Positions 39,201 to 49,600 of a stretch of DNA of 64,000 bases are shown piece by piece (position 1 is the stretch's first letter; each line of letters begins with the position of its first letter). Source of the DNA: Tomocerus qinae (taxonomy: Eukaryota; Arthropoda; Collembola; Entomobryomorpha; Tomoceridae). Position numbers and translations under genes: made by a program. The notes beneath the pieces were generated by a model. It was not told the DNA's origin and searched no databases. It saw only the letters and a program-made list of their open reading frames with translations. The DNA lies in the NCBI GenBank assembly GCA_020055645.1, contig CM034548.1, forward strand, positions 45,128,296-45,192,295, given 5' to 3'.

Positions 39201-41813
39201 TATTTAAAATCACGGGGCCATTTACAATGGCGTCTATTTAAAATAAATGGCGGGGTCATTTACAATGACGTCTATTTAAAATAAATGGCGGGGTCATTTA
39301 CAATGACGTCTATTTAAAATAAATGGCGGGGTCATTTACAATGACGTCTATTTAAAATAAATGGCGGGGTCATTTACAATGACGTCTATTTAAAATAAAT
39401 GGCGGGGTCATTTACAATGACGTCTATTTAAAATAAATGGCGGGGTCATTTACAATGACGTCTATTTAAAATAAATGGCGGGGTCATTTACAATGACGTC
39501 TATTTTAAATGACGGGGTTATTTACAATGACGTCTATTTAAAATGACGGGGTCATTTAAAATGACGTCTATATAAAATAAATGGCGGGGTTATTTACATT
39601 GACGTCTATTTAAAATGACGGGGTCATTTACAATGACGTCTATTTTAAATGACGGGGTTATTTAAAATGACGTCTATTTACAATGATGGGGTTATGTAAA
39701 ATGACGTCTATTTACAATGTGTGGTAATGTAAAATGACGTCTATTTACAATGTGTGGTAATGTAAAATGACGCGAGGTGATGTAAATTGACGGGGGGATT
39801 TAAAATTATATATTATGTCCATATAATATTAATGATATAATAAAAATCAGGCGCTGATGAAAGGACTTCAAACTTTAATTTCGCTGTTTAGTTAAATGAT
39901 GTTGAATTTGGTTCACTATTATTATGTTGATTCGATAAGTATTGTATTTGGTTCCCCGTCCGTAAGATGTTGTAGCAATGCATCAAGCAATGTTTTAAAC
40001 ATTTTAATCTGTTAATTTTCATACTTTTTTAATGCATGCTCATGATCTACCGTCCCCATTAAGGGGTTACCAATTTTTTCCGTTCGGAGAACGGGCCTAT
40101 TTCTAGTACTTCTAATATTTTCTTTTAAAATTCTACGGTTCGTATATTGCGTACTTCTTTTCCTAATGCAAGTATATCTGTAATTGGAAACATTGTCTCG
40201 TATTAGAGCACCTCGACTGAAATGCGAAACTAATTAGGCACAATTTCAAAAGATGTACATATTATATAGTTTTCAATATTCGACTCTTAATATCTGCACT
40301 AAGAGTTTGTAGCTTTCCGGTTTTCTAAATTTTCAATATTAACTGTTGGTCAAAGTTTCGTGATGTGGAGTAAGAAATTGCAGATGGCCTAACAAAAACC
40401 TCAAATTTTACAATGACCAAAAATGACGTACCAGGTTATGCAAATTAGGGGAGTAGTGGTTGCTGGACATATGCTTGTGGCCGAACGAATTTTATTATTT
40501 TGGGGAAATTACATGGAATTCTTAAAATACGGGAATTTATTATAATTTCAGTGATTAAAACGATTTCCACAACTTGACGCTAGAGTTTCTACCTATTGCA
40601 TATGGCTGACCTATATTATTATCCATTTTATCGAATTGGCATACATAATTTAGATGTTTGAGTTGAAATTTTTTAAATAATTTTGTTTTCACTACTTTGT
40701 GTCTGTTTCTAAAATTAGTAAAATTACCTGAATAATGCAACAAAGATAGAACAGTGAAACTGTTTTCAGCTCTTGGAATTATGATCCTTAAAGATGTCAA
40801 AGGTGAATGAAGTCCGGGTACTTCAAAGGTGAAATCGTTAGTCGTTTCACCAAAAAAACTAAGGATCTAAAAATACATAGAAATATTGTTTTATTCGTCT
40901 CCATATATATAAATAGCAATGATTCGATCAAGTACTGATTCCGGGAGTTATTTCGATTTTTCAATAATTAAATCTTTACTAACCTCGGGGTTAAAACTAA
41001 AGGAAAGCATTTCGGACGAACAAACTGATTCAGAGACATGTGTATGTAGTATAGCCATGCAGCAGATTTTCCCTTTACTGGCCTTTACGATTAATGACGG
41101 TAACAATTTATAGTAATTTTTTAGCTGCCAATTCCTTCAAATGTCAAAATTTGTTAAACAAATGCTAACAAATTTTGTTGTTTTCCGTTTCCGTCATCTT
41201 TTTTAAATCGGTCCAAACTAAAGGGGACAAATATCACATTATTAATTGTAGAACCAACTTAATTCCTAATCTGAAAAAATCGAACGATGATTATCTGACT
41301 TTTTCAGAATGAAACAAAAGAGTTTATTTAAAATGCATGCAACAAATAGTAGGAGACAAAAAAGCATACTTAAATGAATTTGAGTAGAAATTGTTTATTA
41401 ATTATTTCGTACTCGTACTTACCATATTATTGAATATGCATTGTATTACAATAGGATGAGAACAAACTGCACACACAGCTGAAAATATGTTAGTTAGTCA
41501 CCTATATAAATAAATAACTCACGCATTGGATGGAGAGCATAAATATTTTCTACGACGAAACTTTCTCCAGAGTTCAATAGTAGCGGTTGATGTAGTGTGT
41601 GATTTCCATTGCAAAAGTTGGTATTCAAGAGGATGTCAGAGCTATGGAAGAAAGCCGTGTAACGGAAAAGGGCAAGAAAGATGAGTTGGAATCATGGAAA
41701 TTTGGCAGCATCAAATCACCTACTTCGACAGTTCACGTTTAGTAGTTATCGTGAGAAGGCCGATAATATTCCGAATATTTAAAAAATAATTGGTGTACTC
41801 ATCGGTTATGAAA
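33247..41813 (-). CDS. Unrecognised single-pass membrane protein, spliced (7 exons read; 5' end open)
   Basis: Assembled from splice signals and phase. Exons in transcript order: about 41813-41724 (start unresolved), 41641-41523, 41478-41423, 41124-40984, 40866-40728, 33908-33505, 33375-33247 (stop TAA at 33247-33249). Every junction is GT/AG and every phase agrees (AA|C, C|CT, 0, 0, G|TT, 0). One intron is only 44 nt, with branch-like CTAACTAAC. About 357 codons are visible. The ectodomain has several Cys (VCAVCSHPIVIQC, KICCMA, SESVCSSEM), an NHT glycosylation sequon and blocks such as LLLNSGESFVVENIYALHPM and FEVPGLHSPLTSLRIIIPRA. A membrane segment VVASGVVVLVGIGSY opens the sixth exon. 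An Asn/Arg-rich cytoplasmic tail contains YSDLVPFEGEQIKTIKR. No family was recognised. No initiator Met or signal peptide was found, so a first exon is missing. The penultimate intron (6.8 kb) is full of transposons. Confidence 0.68.
34140..34500. repeat. Dispersed repeat, copy 1
   Basis: Shares CATAGTCAGAA, ATAGAAATCGTTTTATG(A/G)T, a TCCTA(C)ACAGTTTTCA-like block and their spacing with a second copy at about 54275-54600. It is diverged and lies in an intron of the membrane-protein gene. No coding capacity was recognised. Confidence 0.6.
34829..37260 (-). mobile_element. 5'-truncated non-LTR retrotransposon (LINE)
   Basis: Contains the reverse transcriptase frame listed separately. On the minus strand the 3' end runs ACTCAAATAAATACGAATAT then ATGAATATGAATGAATA (plus-strand 34829-34865), a short hexamer-type 3' tail as found on CR1/Jockey-like elements. 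The 5' side stops soon after the HAP linker that normally follows the apurinic endonuclease domain, so the endonuclease is missing. The 5' junction and target duplication were not identified. Confidence 0.8.
35096..37204 (-). CDS. LINE reverse transcriptase (ORF2 fragment, endonuclease missing)
   Basis: A stop-free frame of about 700 codons. In order: post-endonuclease linker NETHAPGLRA (near residue 6), RT block YRPISNLPLLSKWFE (229), DEQHGFRPGRSC (262), catalytic-Asp block YIDLKQAFDHV (299), QGSVLGPLLFNLYFN (361), FADDLVIIY (391) with both catalytic Asp, GLQINYNKTKFMVF and KYLGIYLDSKL. A thumb and C-terminal region follow. The frame begins after an in-frame TAA upstream of 37204 and the codon at 37204 is GTG, so no true start is present. 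The intact frame and catalytic residues suggest recent insertion. It would act on its own RNA by target-primed reverse transcription, but this copy cannot nick DNA itself. Confidence 0.93.
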   Translation of the reverse strand: MTCLVNETHAPGLRAMIYEKQKVKNKLDKHFSSELQIKFKRLKYRVSKELAQAKKDYFIKELTDNKDSCSIWHKLNILFCNNRKQSNSIESLKINDCIIESNASICETLADTFMVNSKSDSQVDEFYKILGDISKYTLIDTDNLSTKLPLTITKEDLDRAANKVKFKVADKNVEIPAQVIKGCMTSIIDILTIIFNNVLYSGTLPNLWKQSKILPLYKNKGSKSDPSSYRPISNLPLLSKWFEVIIKTNISTYVEDNELLTDEQHGFRPGRSCVTALTTFTQKLYSELDKPKMKVGALYIDLKQAFDHVIQNNLTEMLTNYYKFPTVYSDLFNNYFLNRKFVVVNGKYISQQFEYGRGVIQGSVLGPLLFNLYFNVISVKLKSKGIFHVLFADDLVIIYANESATEISKTLESYLKDLDEWCKSVGLQINYNKTKFMVFTKINTCVDDNLSVKCNGHDIERVFVFKYLGIYLDSKLNYNDHFNFVEKRYSSALGALNRVRRQVPFKIYAMLLSTYVLPFSDYAISIWGPTKLNQLGTLQNKINRALCIYQYPKLGKYYNKYFWSNATIENNLKVKQCKLDHQKVNYYMLLEKGNLLTVQERLLYVTMISLYKILIFGTKIISIKNYYCNDKDFVSTRRTRQSNDLPVIYHHTATFAKSPVFYASNSWNSLSHVLKAKNLSVCKFGILLNQYLLLLRKDDYVY
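37371..37600. mobile_element. Foldback (palindromic MITE-like) element, copy 1
   Basis: The left arm (CTTTATCAGGAGAGTTCAGC and TAGGCA, near 37428-37453) is the inverse of the right arm (AGTGCCTAGATGGACCCTCC and TGATAAAG, near 37533-37560). The centre contains GATTGTTGCCAA(A/T)GA. No coding capacity. It is a sister of the copy at 37660-37905. Confidence 0.75.
37660..37905. mobile_element. Foldback (palindromic MITE-like) element, copy 2
   Basis: The arms, roughly 37671-37745 and 37808-37890, match in inverse orientation: TCAGGAGGGTTCAGCTAGGC and ACTTAGCGTGAATATCT on the left versus the reverse complement of AGATATTCACGTAAAGTGCC and TATCTGTACCCTCCTGA on the right. The outer ends both read TTTAACT. 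The spacer is about 65 bp. The RNA or single strand would form a long hairpin. Confidence 0.8.
38162..38169. repeat. Target-site duplication, left copy
   Basis: ATAGCAAG, identical to 38752-38759 on the other side of the hAT-type element. Confidence 0.93.
38170..38751. mobile_element. hAT-type MITE with perfect 8-bp target-site duplication
   Basis: A 582-bp element. The terminal inverted repeats are TAGAGAGTTGCACGGGCT (18 bp) at 38170-38187 and its exact reverse complement at 38734-38751. It is flanked by ATAGCAAG at 38162-38169 and again at 38752-38759. An 8-bp duplication with TIRs beginning T/CA-N-N-G is the signature of the hAT superfamily. Both subterminal regions (38187-38346 and 38562-38735) are GC-rich with many CCCG and CGGG words, in strong contrast to the AT-rich middle. 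No transposase is encoded, so it is non-autonomous. Confidence 0.93.
38752..38759. repeat. Target-site duplication, right copy
   Basis: ATAGCAAG, identical to 38162-38169. Confidence 0.93.
38880..40106. mobile_element. Helentron/DINE-like non-autonomous element, copy 1 (minisatellite body, 3' hairpin, CTAG end)
   Basis: A body of degenerate TTTAAAATGACGGGGT-like units leads into a conserved tail starting GGCGCTGATGAAAGGACTTC at about 39850. The tail ends with a perfect hairpin (CCGTTC, loop GGA, GAACGG at 40080-40094) and then CCTATTT-CTAG with CTAG at 40103-40106. The copy at 54830-55234 has the same order with a compensated hairpin. Central tandem repeats plus a subterminal 3' hairpin and CTAG end recall Helitron-type DINE-1/HINE elements. 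The 5' end was not found, and no Rep/helicase is present. Confidence 0.6.
39234..39514. repeat. 38-bp minisatellite, seven near-identical units
   Basis: GGCGGGG recurs at 39249, 39287, 39325, 39363, 39401, 39439 and 39477, exactly 38 bp apart. The unit reads GGCGGGGTCATTTACAATGA then CGTCTATTTAAAATAAAT. It is flanked by more degenerate versions, so this block is a recent local expansion. Confidence 0.95.
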
Positions 41814-41949
41814 ATCTAGTCACCGGGCTTTGCATTCAGGTTACATCCAAATTTTCACACATTTTCAATAATTGAGTGTCGTCGTTGAATTATTTCTGCT
41901 CAAAACGAATTGTCAAAATGACAAGTTAGACTAAGTTATTGACTATTGA
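41814..41949. promoter_or_regulatory. Probable bidirectional promoter interval
   Basis: Short gap between the minus-strand membrane-protein gene and the plus-strand UMP-CMP kinase gene. The head-to-head arrangement suggests shared or overlapping promoters. No TATA box or other clear element was recognised, and the first exons of both genes are not fixed. Confidence 0.3.
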
Positions 41950-42913
<964 letters not shown>

Positions 42914-43128
42914 TCGACAAGACTATTTCCTAAGAAGTACGACCTCGCTGTTGAGGAAGACTTTTGTTAGAAATAATTTTTATCCTATACTGATGGTTAT
43001 TCTTATTCCTTGGAGGTTTGCATTATGGTTAAAATAGTATCACTAAGATTTTAATAATGGATGAAATAAGTAAATGATCATAGTCTTGTCTTGCGTCAGA
43101 CAGTCATTCTTTGACTAAAACTGCTTCC

Positions 43129-43138
43129 AATAAATAAA
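43129..43138 (+). terminator. Polyadenylation signals of UMP-CMP kinase
   Basis: Two overlapping AATAAA hexamers at 43129 and 43133, about 220 nt after the stop codon. Confidence 0.6.
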
Positions 43139-44487
43139 GTTATATTTACTTTTAGAATCATTTGTGTACGAGTTGGGACACCGTTTGTATACTGTAACTG
43201 TAACCATAGCAGTACCATACGTTAATTATTTCAGGATCATTTAGTACATTAAGCAGTTGTGATAGAACTATAAAATACAATTACCATGTTAAAATACACA
43301 TAAAAATCTGAATCACTATAATTCCTACCTTTATTATATGTACTATGTAGATACTGGAGTTTTAAACAGCTAGTAATAAATGCAGTTCTACTAAGTTCTG
43401 AATAATTGATTTTATGTCATAAAGTTCTTACTTATTGATAGGATGGTTTTTAAGAAGTGTCAGATTTCCTTTCACAGATTTAAGTATTCTATAAAACATT
43501 TAAATCTGATTTCAGCCTTAGCCGGCTTCAGTTAATTTCAGCCGGTTTCAGACGAATTCGTGGAATACTCATAACGAATAATATATTTTCATTGTTATGT
43601 ATGATTGCGAATTCTATGAAAAATGTATTCATCAGTGTGATTGAATGTCAAAATTTCATTTGTGCAGAAAAGGGGAAATAGAATGTAGGTGCTATCATGT
43701 AGCGGAAAATTGAAAGAACATCTTTAAGTATATTGCAATTATTTAACTGTGTTCTACCTGCCAATTAAGCAAGTCTGGAACTCTGGTTTTCCAGTACACG
43801 AAAATTCTATAGCTATATCGACATAATGTAAAAAAAAATCACATAGCAGCCATAACAGCCAGGAGATTTCAGTGCACACCAAAAAACTTTGAAAAGAAGA
43901 AATTGTGATTAAATAAGCGAAAATATACGTCAAAAAACTTCATCAGTGCCAGTCAGAGTCAGCAGAGTCAGTCCAATGGATGGCTCACTGACATTTTTTC
44001 GAACTGCGGACTTCAAATGCTGCGTAATCTACCTTATGCACTGACAAAATAATGAAACGGAAATATTGGATACTGGAATGGAAACTAGAATTTCTACCAA
44101 TCAAGTTGCAGTATCAATGCATTGTGCTAACAGACTTTTGTATATATATTCGAATACAACTAAAAACCTTCTAAGTGTAAGACCTTTTTACTGTTTTCTC
44201 CTAGGTATAAAGAGATTTCTTTCAATGAATGCGCATGAGACCCCATAGTGTGGAATAATTGGGCAAAATACAAATTACATCATAAAGTATTTTGAGAATG
44301 CTTTGGTTAAAATGCATTCAAATACATCATGAATTATTTTGAAAATGCTTTGGTCCAAGTCAAAATACTAATTTTCAAGCATTAGAATACAAATACAACA
44401 TTTTATACAAATAAATGCGTTTTCCCAACATTTTCTGGAAAATTACGAGCACAAACACGGCTCCATCCGAAAACAGCTATTATAGAG

Positions 44488-45829
44488 TTAAGGCTGCCTT
44501 GGCACGCATTTCCAAGTTTTGAGTTCATGAACGAGGTAATTTACACGTCTCACATTGTACAGCTCAGTTTTTAAAATATTTTAAAATGTATGTTTTAATG
44601 TTAAAATAATAAAAACATATTAAGGATCCCTCGATGTACGGTTGGTTAGTAACGAGCAGTTATGAGTAATTTTACTACGGGGTACTTAGCTATTAAATTG
44701 GCGCCCTTGCCCCCGTAGTAAAAATTGAAACATTTTAGTGTAACCACAAGGCAAGGTATACGAAAATCGCAGAACATTGATAACCTCTATTTGGGGAGTG
44801 TGTGTGTGTTAGGGGGAGAGCACGGTTACTACTATTGGTTAGTAATCCAGACTAACTACCTTATAGACCTGAGGCGCTCCAGAGATTCGAACTCCAGACC
44901 TCAGCCTGAGAAGCGGCTGTTTAGACGACTTTATAGACAGACTTGTACGCCTTCTATTTGGGGAACCAGATTTCAAAGTTAGAACCTGGAAACATAGAGC
45001 AAAAAATGCTGCTGGGCATATAACGAAGCCATATGCTATTTTTACTTTTTCATACAATAGAGAACGAGACTAGTTTGTCAAATTCCCATGGATTTCTCCG
45101 ACTCCAAACGCTTTTTAATTTTGAAAAGTACAGGGACTTTTGAGGAAAAGGGGCCGCTATAAGCACTCAGAAAATATGTGGTCCATGTTTTAAAAAGTAT
45201 GACATTTTATTCCTCACGGAGGATGTGTAATCAATGTCGACGAGAAAGTCTTAAGGTTTGTTTAGCTGTCATTTTTCCAACATACCACGTGTTGTCCGCT
45301 GTGAATAATACAACTTGTTTGGCTATCACGTAGGCGAATAAATATGTCCATTTTCAGTATTATTTTCTAGCGCTGCAGATTTTATAATGGCGTCAAAAAT
45401 ATTATACTATTGATTACGCTCATCGCTCATCCCGTGGGAATAGGACAATTTCTAAAACACACTTTTAAAATTAGGGGATTAGCGTAGAAAGTCAAAGTTG
45501 ATCTCATAGAAAAGAGGAAAAATTTGAAGGAGCATGTACGGCCAACATTTCGAAAACTTTTATCTACATATTTATCAACTATCTTTTAAATCTGAGCTGT
45601 AGCTGTATTATGTGAGACGCTTAAATTTCTATTCCAGATCAAATCCCTAAACTTTGAAAACTTTCCTTGTTTTAAATGTTAAAATTTTCAATAGACGGAA
45701 CCCGGTTGAACCCGGAATTTACATGCCCTCGGTACTTAAGTTGGTCAGATACCAAGGCTTAAAATCAAAAGATATCTTTTAAAATAAGTCAAAAATTGGA
45801 AACGCGTGTTACGTAAGTAAGCCTTAAAA
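44488..45829. mobile_element. Inverted-repeat element with TTAA ends (non-autonomous DNA transposon candidate)
   Basis: The left end TTAAGGCTGCC...GCACGCATTTCCAAGTTTT and the reverse complement of the right end TTAAGGCTTACT...ACACGCGTTTCCAATTTTT align. Further in, both arms carry CGTCTCACAT(T/A)(G/A)TACAGCT in inverse orientation (near 44541 and 45600). TTAA lies at both outer ends, compatible with a TTAA-targeting family. A left-end relative occurs at 53852 and another copy of the CGTCTCACAT block at 56338. No transposase was seen. Confidence 0.5.
44872..44951 (-). pseudogene. tRNA-like sequence (tRNA pseudogene or tRNA-derived SINE head)
   Basis: On the minus strand: a 7-bp acceptor candidate GGCGTAC/GAGCGCC (one mismatch), a degenerate A box (TATAAAGTCGTCTAAA), a perfect 5-bp anticodon-arm stem CAGCC/GGCTG around GCTTCTCA, and a T arm TGGAG-TTCGAAT-CTCTG matching the B box. 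The D region is about 6 nt too long and the anticodon loop has 8 nt, so a functional tRNA is unlikely. No tail or target duplication was identified. Confidence 0.35.
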
Positions 45830-46655
45830 TATTATCGTTTCTAATACGCAGACTTTAGTTTAAGCATGTGAGATTAACCATGGTATACCTAAAAAACTGC
45901 GGTTTCTCAAAAACGTAGATGAGCAGAAAGGAAAGTTGTGCTGTTGTGCACAGGTTGTGCAGAACAATCACACACAAGTATAAAAGCAGTTGATAAAGGC
46001 AAAGCACAAGATAGAGATGTAAGTAAGTAGTTCAGGTTCAGATTAACAGTTGGTATTTTGCTCATTAGGATTTTGGCATTCATTATAAAACTTCTAAAAG
46101 CTGAAATTATTCTTATATATGCAACTTAACAAGTGATCACACTGATCACTGTCAAGTCGTAATATTTTTTGTGGATAGACAATAGTAAACAGTCTAACAT
46201 CTAAACAATGCATCCAATCTCTATACAGTCGTAATACATTACTAATGTCTGTAGATTACTGAGACTATCCTGTGCCCTGACAAATCCACAAATTACAAAA
46301 AGCAACAGATCATTTCACTATTTTGACTGAACTAAAATAATATAATTTACAAAAAAGCAGTAACCGGTCGAGCCGGTGTGTTAGAAGTGTCATTTTACAT
46401 CCACAATATTTTTGTGATTTTTCAACTCGAGCGATTATTCTCAGTGAAGCATAATTACCAGTCGCCAGTGTTGAATGCCTCAACGAAAATGAGTGCTAAT
46501 CACTAATTGTATTGTTTTGTTTGTTATTGTAAAACTGGGTTGTTTTTGTTGGATGATTAGGTACCTAACTATTGTGCCGATTAGTTTACTACAACTATAG
46601 AAATAGATAATTAATCGTCCCATTGTTTTGAGGTAACAATTGCCTCATTATAAAA

Positions 46656-49600
46656 ATGACAATTCAAACGCTTCACGACGTAATTTTTGTCATCGAAGGA
46701 ACAGCTCTGTGTGGAGCTTATTTAAATGAACTGAAACAAAATTACATATTTCCAACTTTAGAGTAAGTATTTAACAAAACTAGCATTCGAATTCAATACT
46801 ATTTGCAATTTTCAAACAACAAATATGTTTTATGTATTTAACATTTTGTTTGATTTAGATTTTTTAATGGAGGTCATATTGAAGACAAAGACTGTGGCTC
46901 TGATGTAAGAAACATTTATAATATCATTTAATTCATGCCTATTTAAATAACATTACGCACCGTGGAAGTTTGCCGTCAAGATTCAAATTTTGATGTTTCC
47001 CCGAATTTTCTTTAATGTCTGTTTTCGTCATTTTCCTAATCCAAATACATTTTCCTAATGCAAAATATCCTTATTTACCAAGTTAAAGTTTTTATACTCT
47101 TCCCAACTTTTCGCTTCACGTTGTGAGCTGTTGGTAAGAGTTAAAGGACTATGGCCCAAAATTTTGGCTCCGGGAGACAAAATCTACCTCCAACTTGTTC
47201 TCGACTTCCCGTTATAGTGGCGTTGCGACGAAAATAGTAAAGAAATCCCCTTATCGCTAACCAGATCTAGCGTTTATTTTCGAAAACAAAGTCACCTTGT
47301 TTAGCGGGATTTTAAATACCGCTAGGTCAGTCTCCTAACTATTATTTACCGAATTTAATGAAATACTGACTATAGATATAAATATATAAGTCTGGTAAAA
47401 TTTCCTATGAACATCATTAATCACATTAGGGAGGAATGGAATATTTTTAATCTAAATAAATTAAATCGGGAACTGGACAAAATTTGATTTAATGGATATT
47501 ATAATTAGCATAAATTGGTGTAGGATCAAAAGTATTGACATAAAATTTGTTTTGATTCTTTTTAGTGTAATTTTACACTGTTTGGACTAGTGCTGTTTCA
47601 TTCCGCTGACATTTTACCCGGATATTTAAGCGAAGCTCATGGTCCAATCACAACACCCAGCAAACTTATAAATATGATAGATAAATTACAGTAAGCATTA
47701 TTAACATTCCAACTCTAATTATATTTACTTTTAATATTGAAGCATTAGTTAAAGTTCTAATTGTCAATTTACTGAACAATTAAAATATTGAAATTGTTTG
47801 TATTCATTAATGTTCGACACGAAAGAATTTATTTAAAATTGAGAAAATATGTACATAGATTTTCTGGCGGTCATGGTGAGGCTGCTTCACATGTGGGAGA
47901 AGGACTTGCTACAGCCCTGCAATGTCTCCAAGATTTGATCAAGTACAGAAATACATCCGGAGATGCACCGACAGTCGGTGAGTTTTGAACTATTTCCACT
48001 TACAAAAAATCTTATAACTGCTCCAACTTTGTAATATTACGTTGTTTGTAGCCACGAAGAAACATATAATTCTGGTTTGCAATAGTAAGCCTTATGGCTT
48101 ACCAGTAACGGAGTCTGTGGGTGCGGATGGTTCTTATAGAGGATTAGTAGCTGAACAATTAGCTGCTCACATGAATGATATCAACGTACATTTGTCAATT
48201 CTGTCACCTAGAAAAATTCCTGGTAACTATTGTCAATTGCTTTATCTATTTTCATTCACACTTCAAACTGTGATTGATACTCATTTTGTACTTTTTCTCT
48301 TAGCTTTAATCACGTTGTTTGATCGGGCTGGCGGTGAGTCATCAAGTCAGAAAACTTATGCAAAGGATGTCAGGCATTTGGTTCTACTCAGTGGCTACCA
48401 CTTACAAGTAAGTTTACTTAGTTTTGTTAAGTATTCTATCACGTACAGCTAAAACTGCATAGTAACAGCACATCCTATGAGAGTAGAAAGGTTTGTCTTT
48501 GGCGGAGGCAGAAACAATGTCCCCTAAAACAGGATGATATTTTTGTTGCATTGTAACATAATTAATAAATGATAAGAGTTTCAGGCAGTTTTGAACTCTG
48601 AATATTATTCCGCTTGTTGCTAACTGACGAACTTGTTCTATTCATATGCATGTAATTTGCTTTAAAAACAAGTGTAATATTTTTATACTGCATCCTAAGA
48701 AGTTTAACCTGAACGTCACTTGTATCATAATTTTAATTGAATGTGGAGAAAGTACAGAGGGTCGTTCTACTTCCTTTTTCGTCCACTGGTTCACATATTT
48801 CCAGAACTGCTGGATAAATGCTAAAAGTACATATTTGTAGGGAATGCTAATAAAAATTGGTGTACCAATTTTAAGAGGTCTGAAAATTTAAAGAAGTTTC
48901 AAATTAATATGTCAAAAGCATTTTGAAATTTTACAAAAATATAAAGTAAAGCACCTACAAATTCGTTAATAATTGGAGAAGAAATGATTAATGCGATTCT
49001 GAGAAAGTCATTTTGAACTTATGGCGAAAGTTACAAATGGGATTTCTTCACCTTTTATTCCCAATTGTTTTCGACTCAATTTAACAAGTGTCTTCTTTAT
49101 CAGCTAATTTTCATTTTTTAATTGGATTTTCACAAGTAAGGAATTTTAAGATTTCTACAACATCCAGAAAGTATAGGAACCAAAGGACGAAAAAAATAAC
49201 TTAGTACATTACTCGGTGTAGGTATTACTAATTGCTGTGCTATTCATGATTGAGCATCAAAAATGGCAATTTATTTGGTATTATGCCAAAGTCAACGTAA
49301 GCATTCTAAGCACCCCTTACAGCCTTTGAAATGAATGGGCAATTTTCTGCAACTTATACGATTTGAGAGTTAGCTTTGATGTAAGCTTAAGCTTTTAATT
49401 TGTAAACCTTTATTGTATAAAAATATTATATAAAATGTGTTTGAAGGCCAAATAGCATTTATTCATATATAATACAAAATATTAGATGGGAAATATAAAC
49501 TATCAATAGGGTTACCCATTTCAGTTTTTGCTATTACTACTTACGACCCGTAAGTATTTGCGTAGTGTTAGCGGGGCAGAAATACTGTGTCAATATTTTT

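Larger units (their letters stand above)
43140..46655. other. Intergenic region with repeats
   Basis: 3.5 kb between UMP-CMP kinase and MED25. It contains an imperfect tandem duplication near 44270-44350 (TTTTGA(G/A)AATGCTTTGGT twice), an inverted-repeat element at 44488-45829 and a tRNA-like sequence at 44872-44951. No coding exon was recognised. Confidence 0.6.

Noticed and set aside
39234-39514. Regularly spaced repeats that could be taken for a CRISPR array
   Set aside because: Units are directly adjacent with no unique spacers, and the genome is eukaryotic. It is a minisatellite.
40555-40727. Continuation of the minus-strand frame past the exon ending at 40728 (ending ...KLWKSF)
   Set aside because: A strong donor CAG|GTAATT at 40728 matches in phase the acceptor at 33909 that leads into a membrane segment, so the continuation is read as intron. 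An intron-retaining isoform without the membrane segment remains possible.
44725-45057. Overlapping frames on both strands with SGVRISGAP-like wording
   Set aside because: This wording is typical of a translated tRNA T arm; the locus is listed as a tRNA-like sequence instead.
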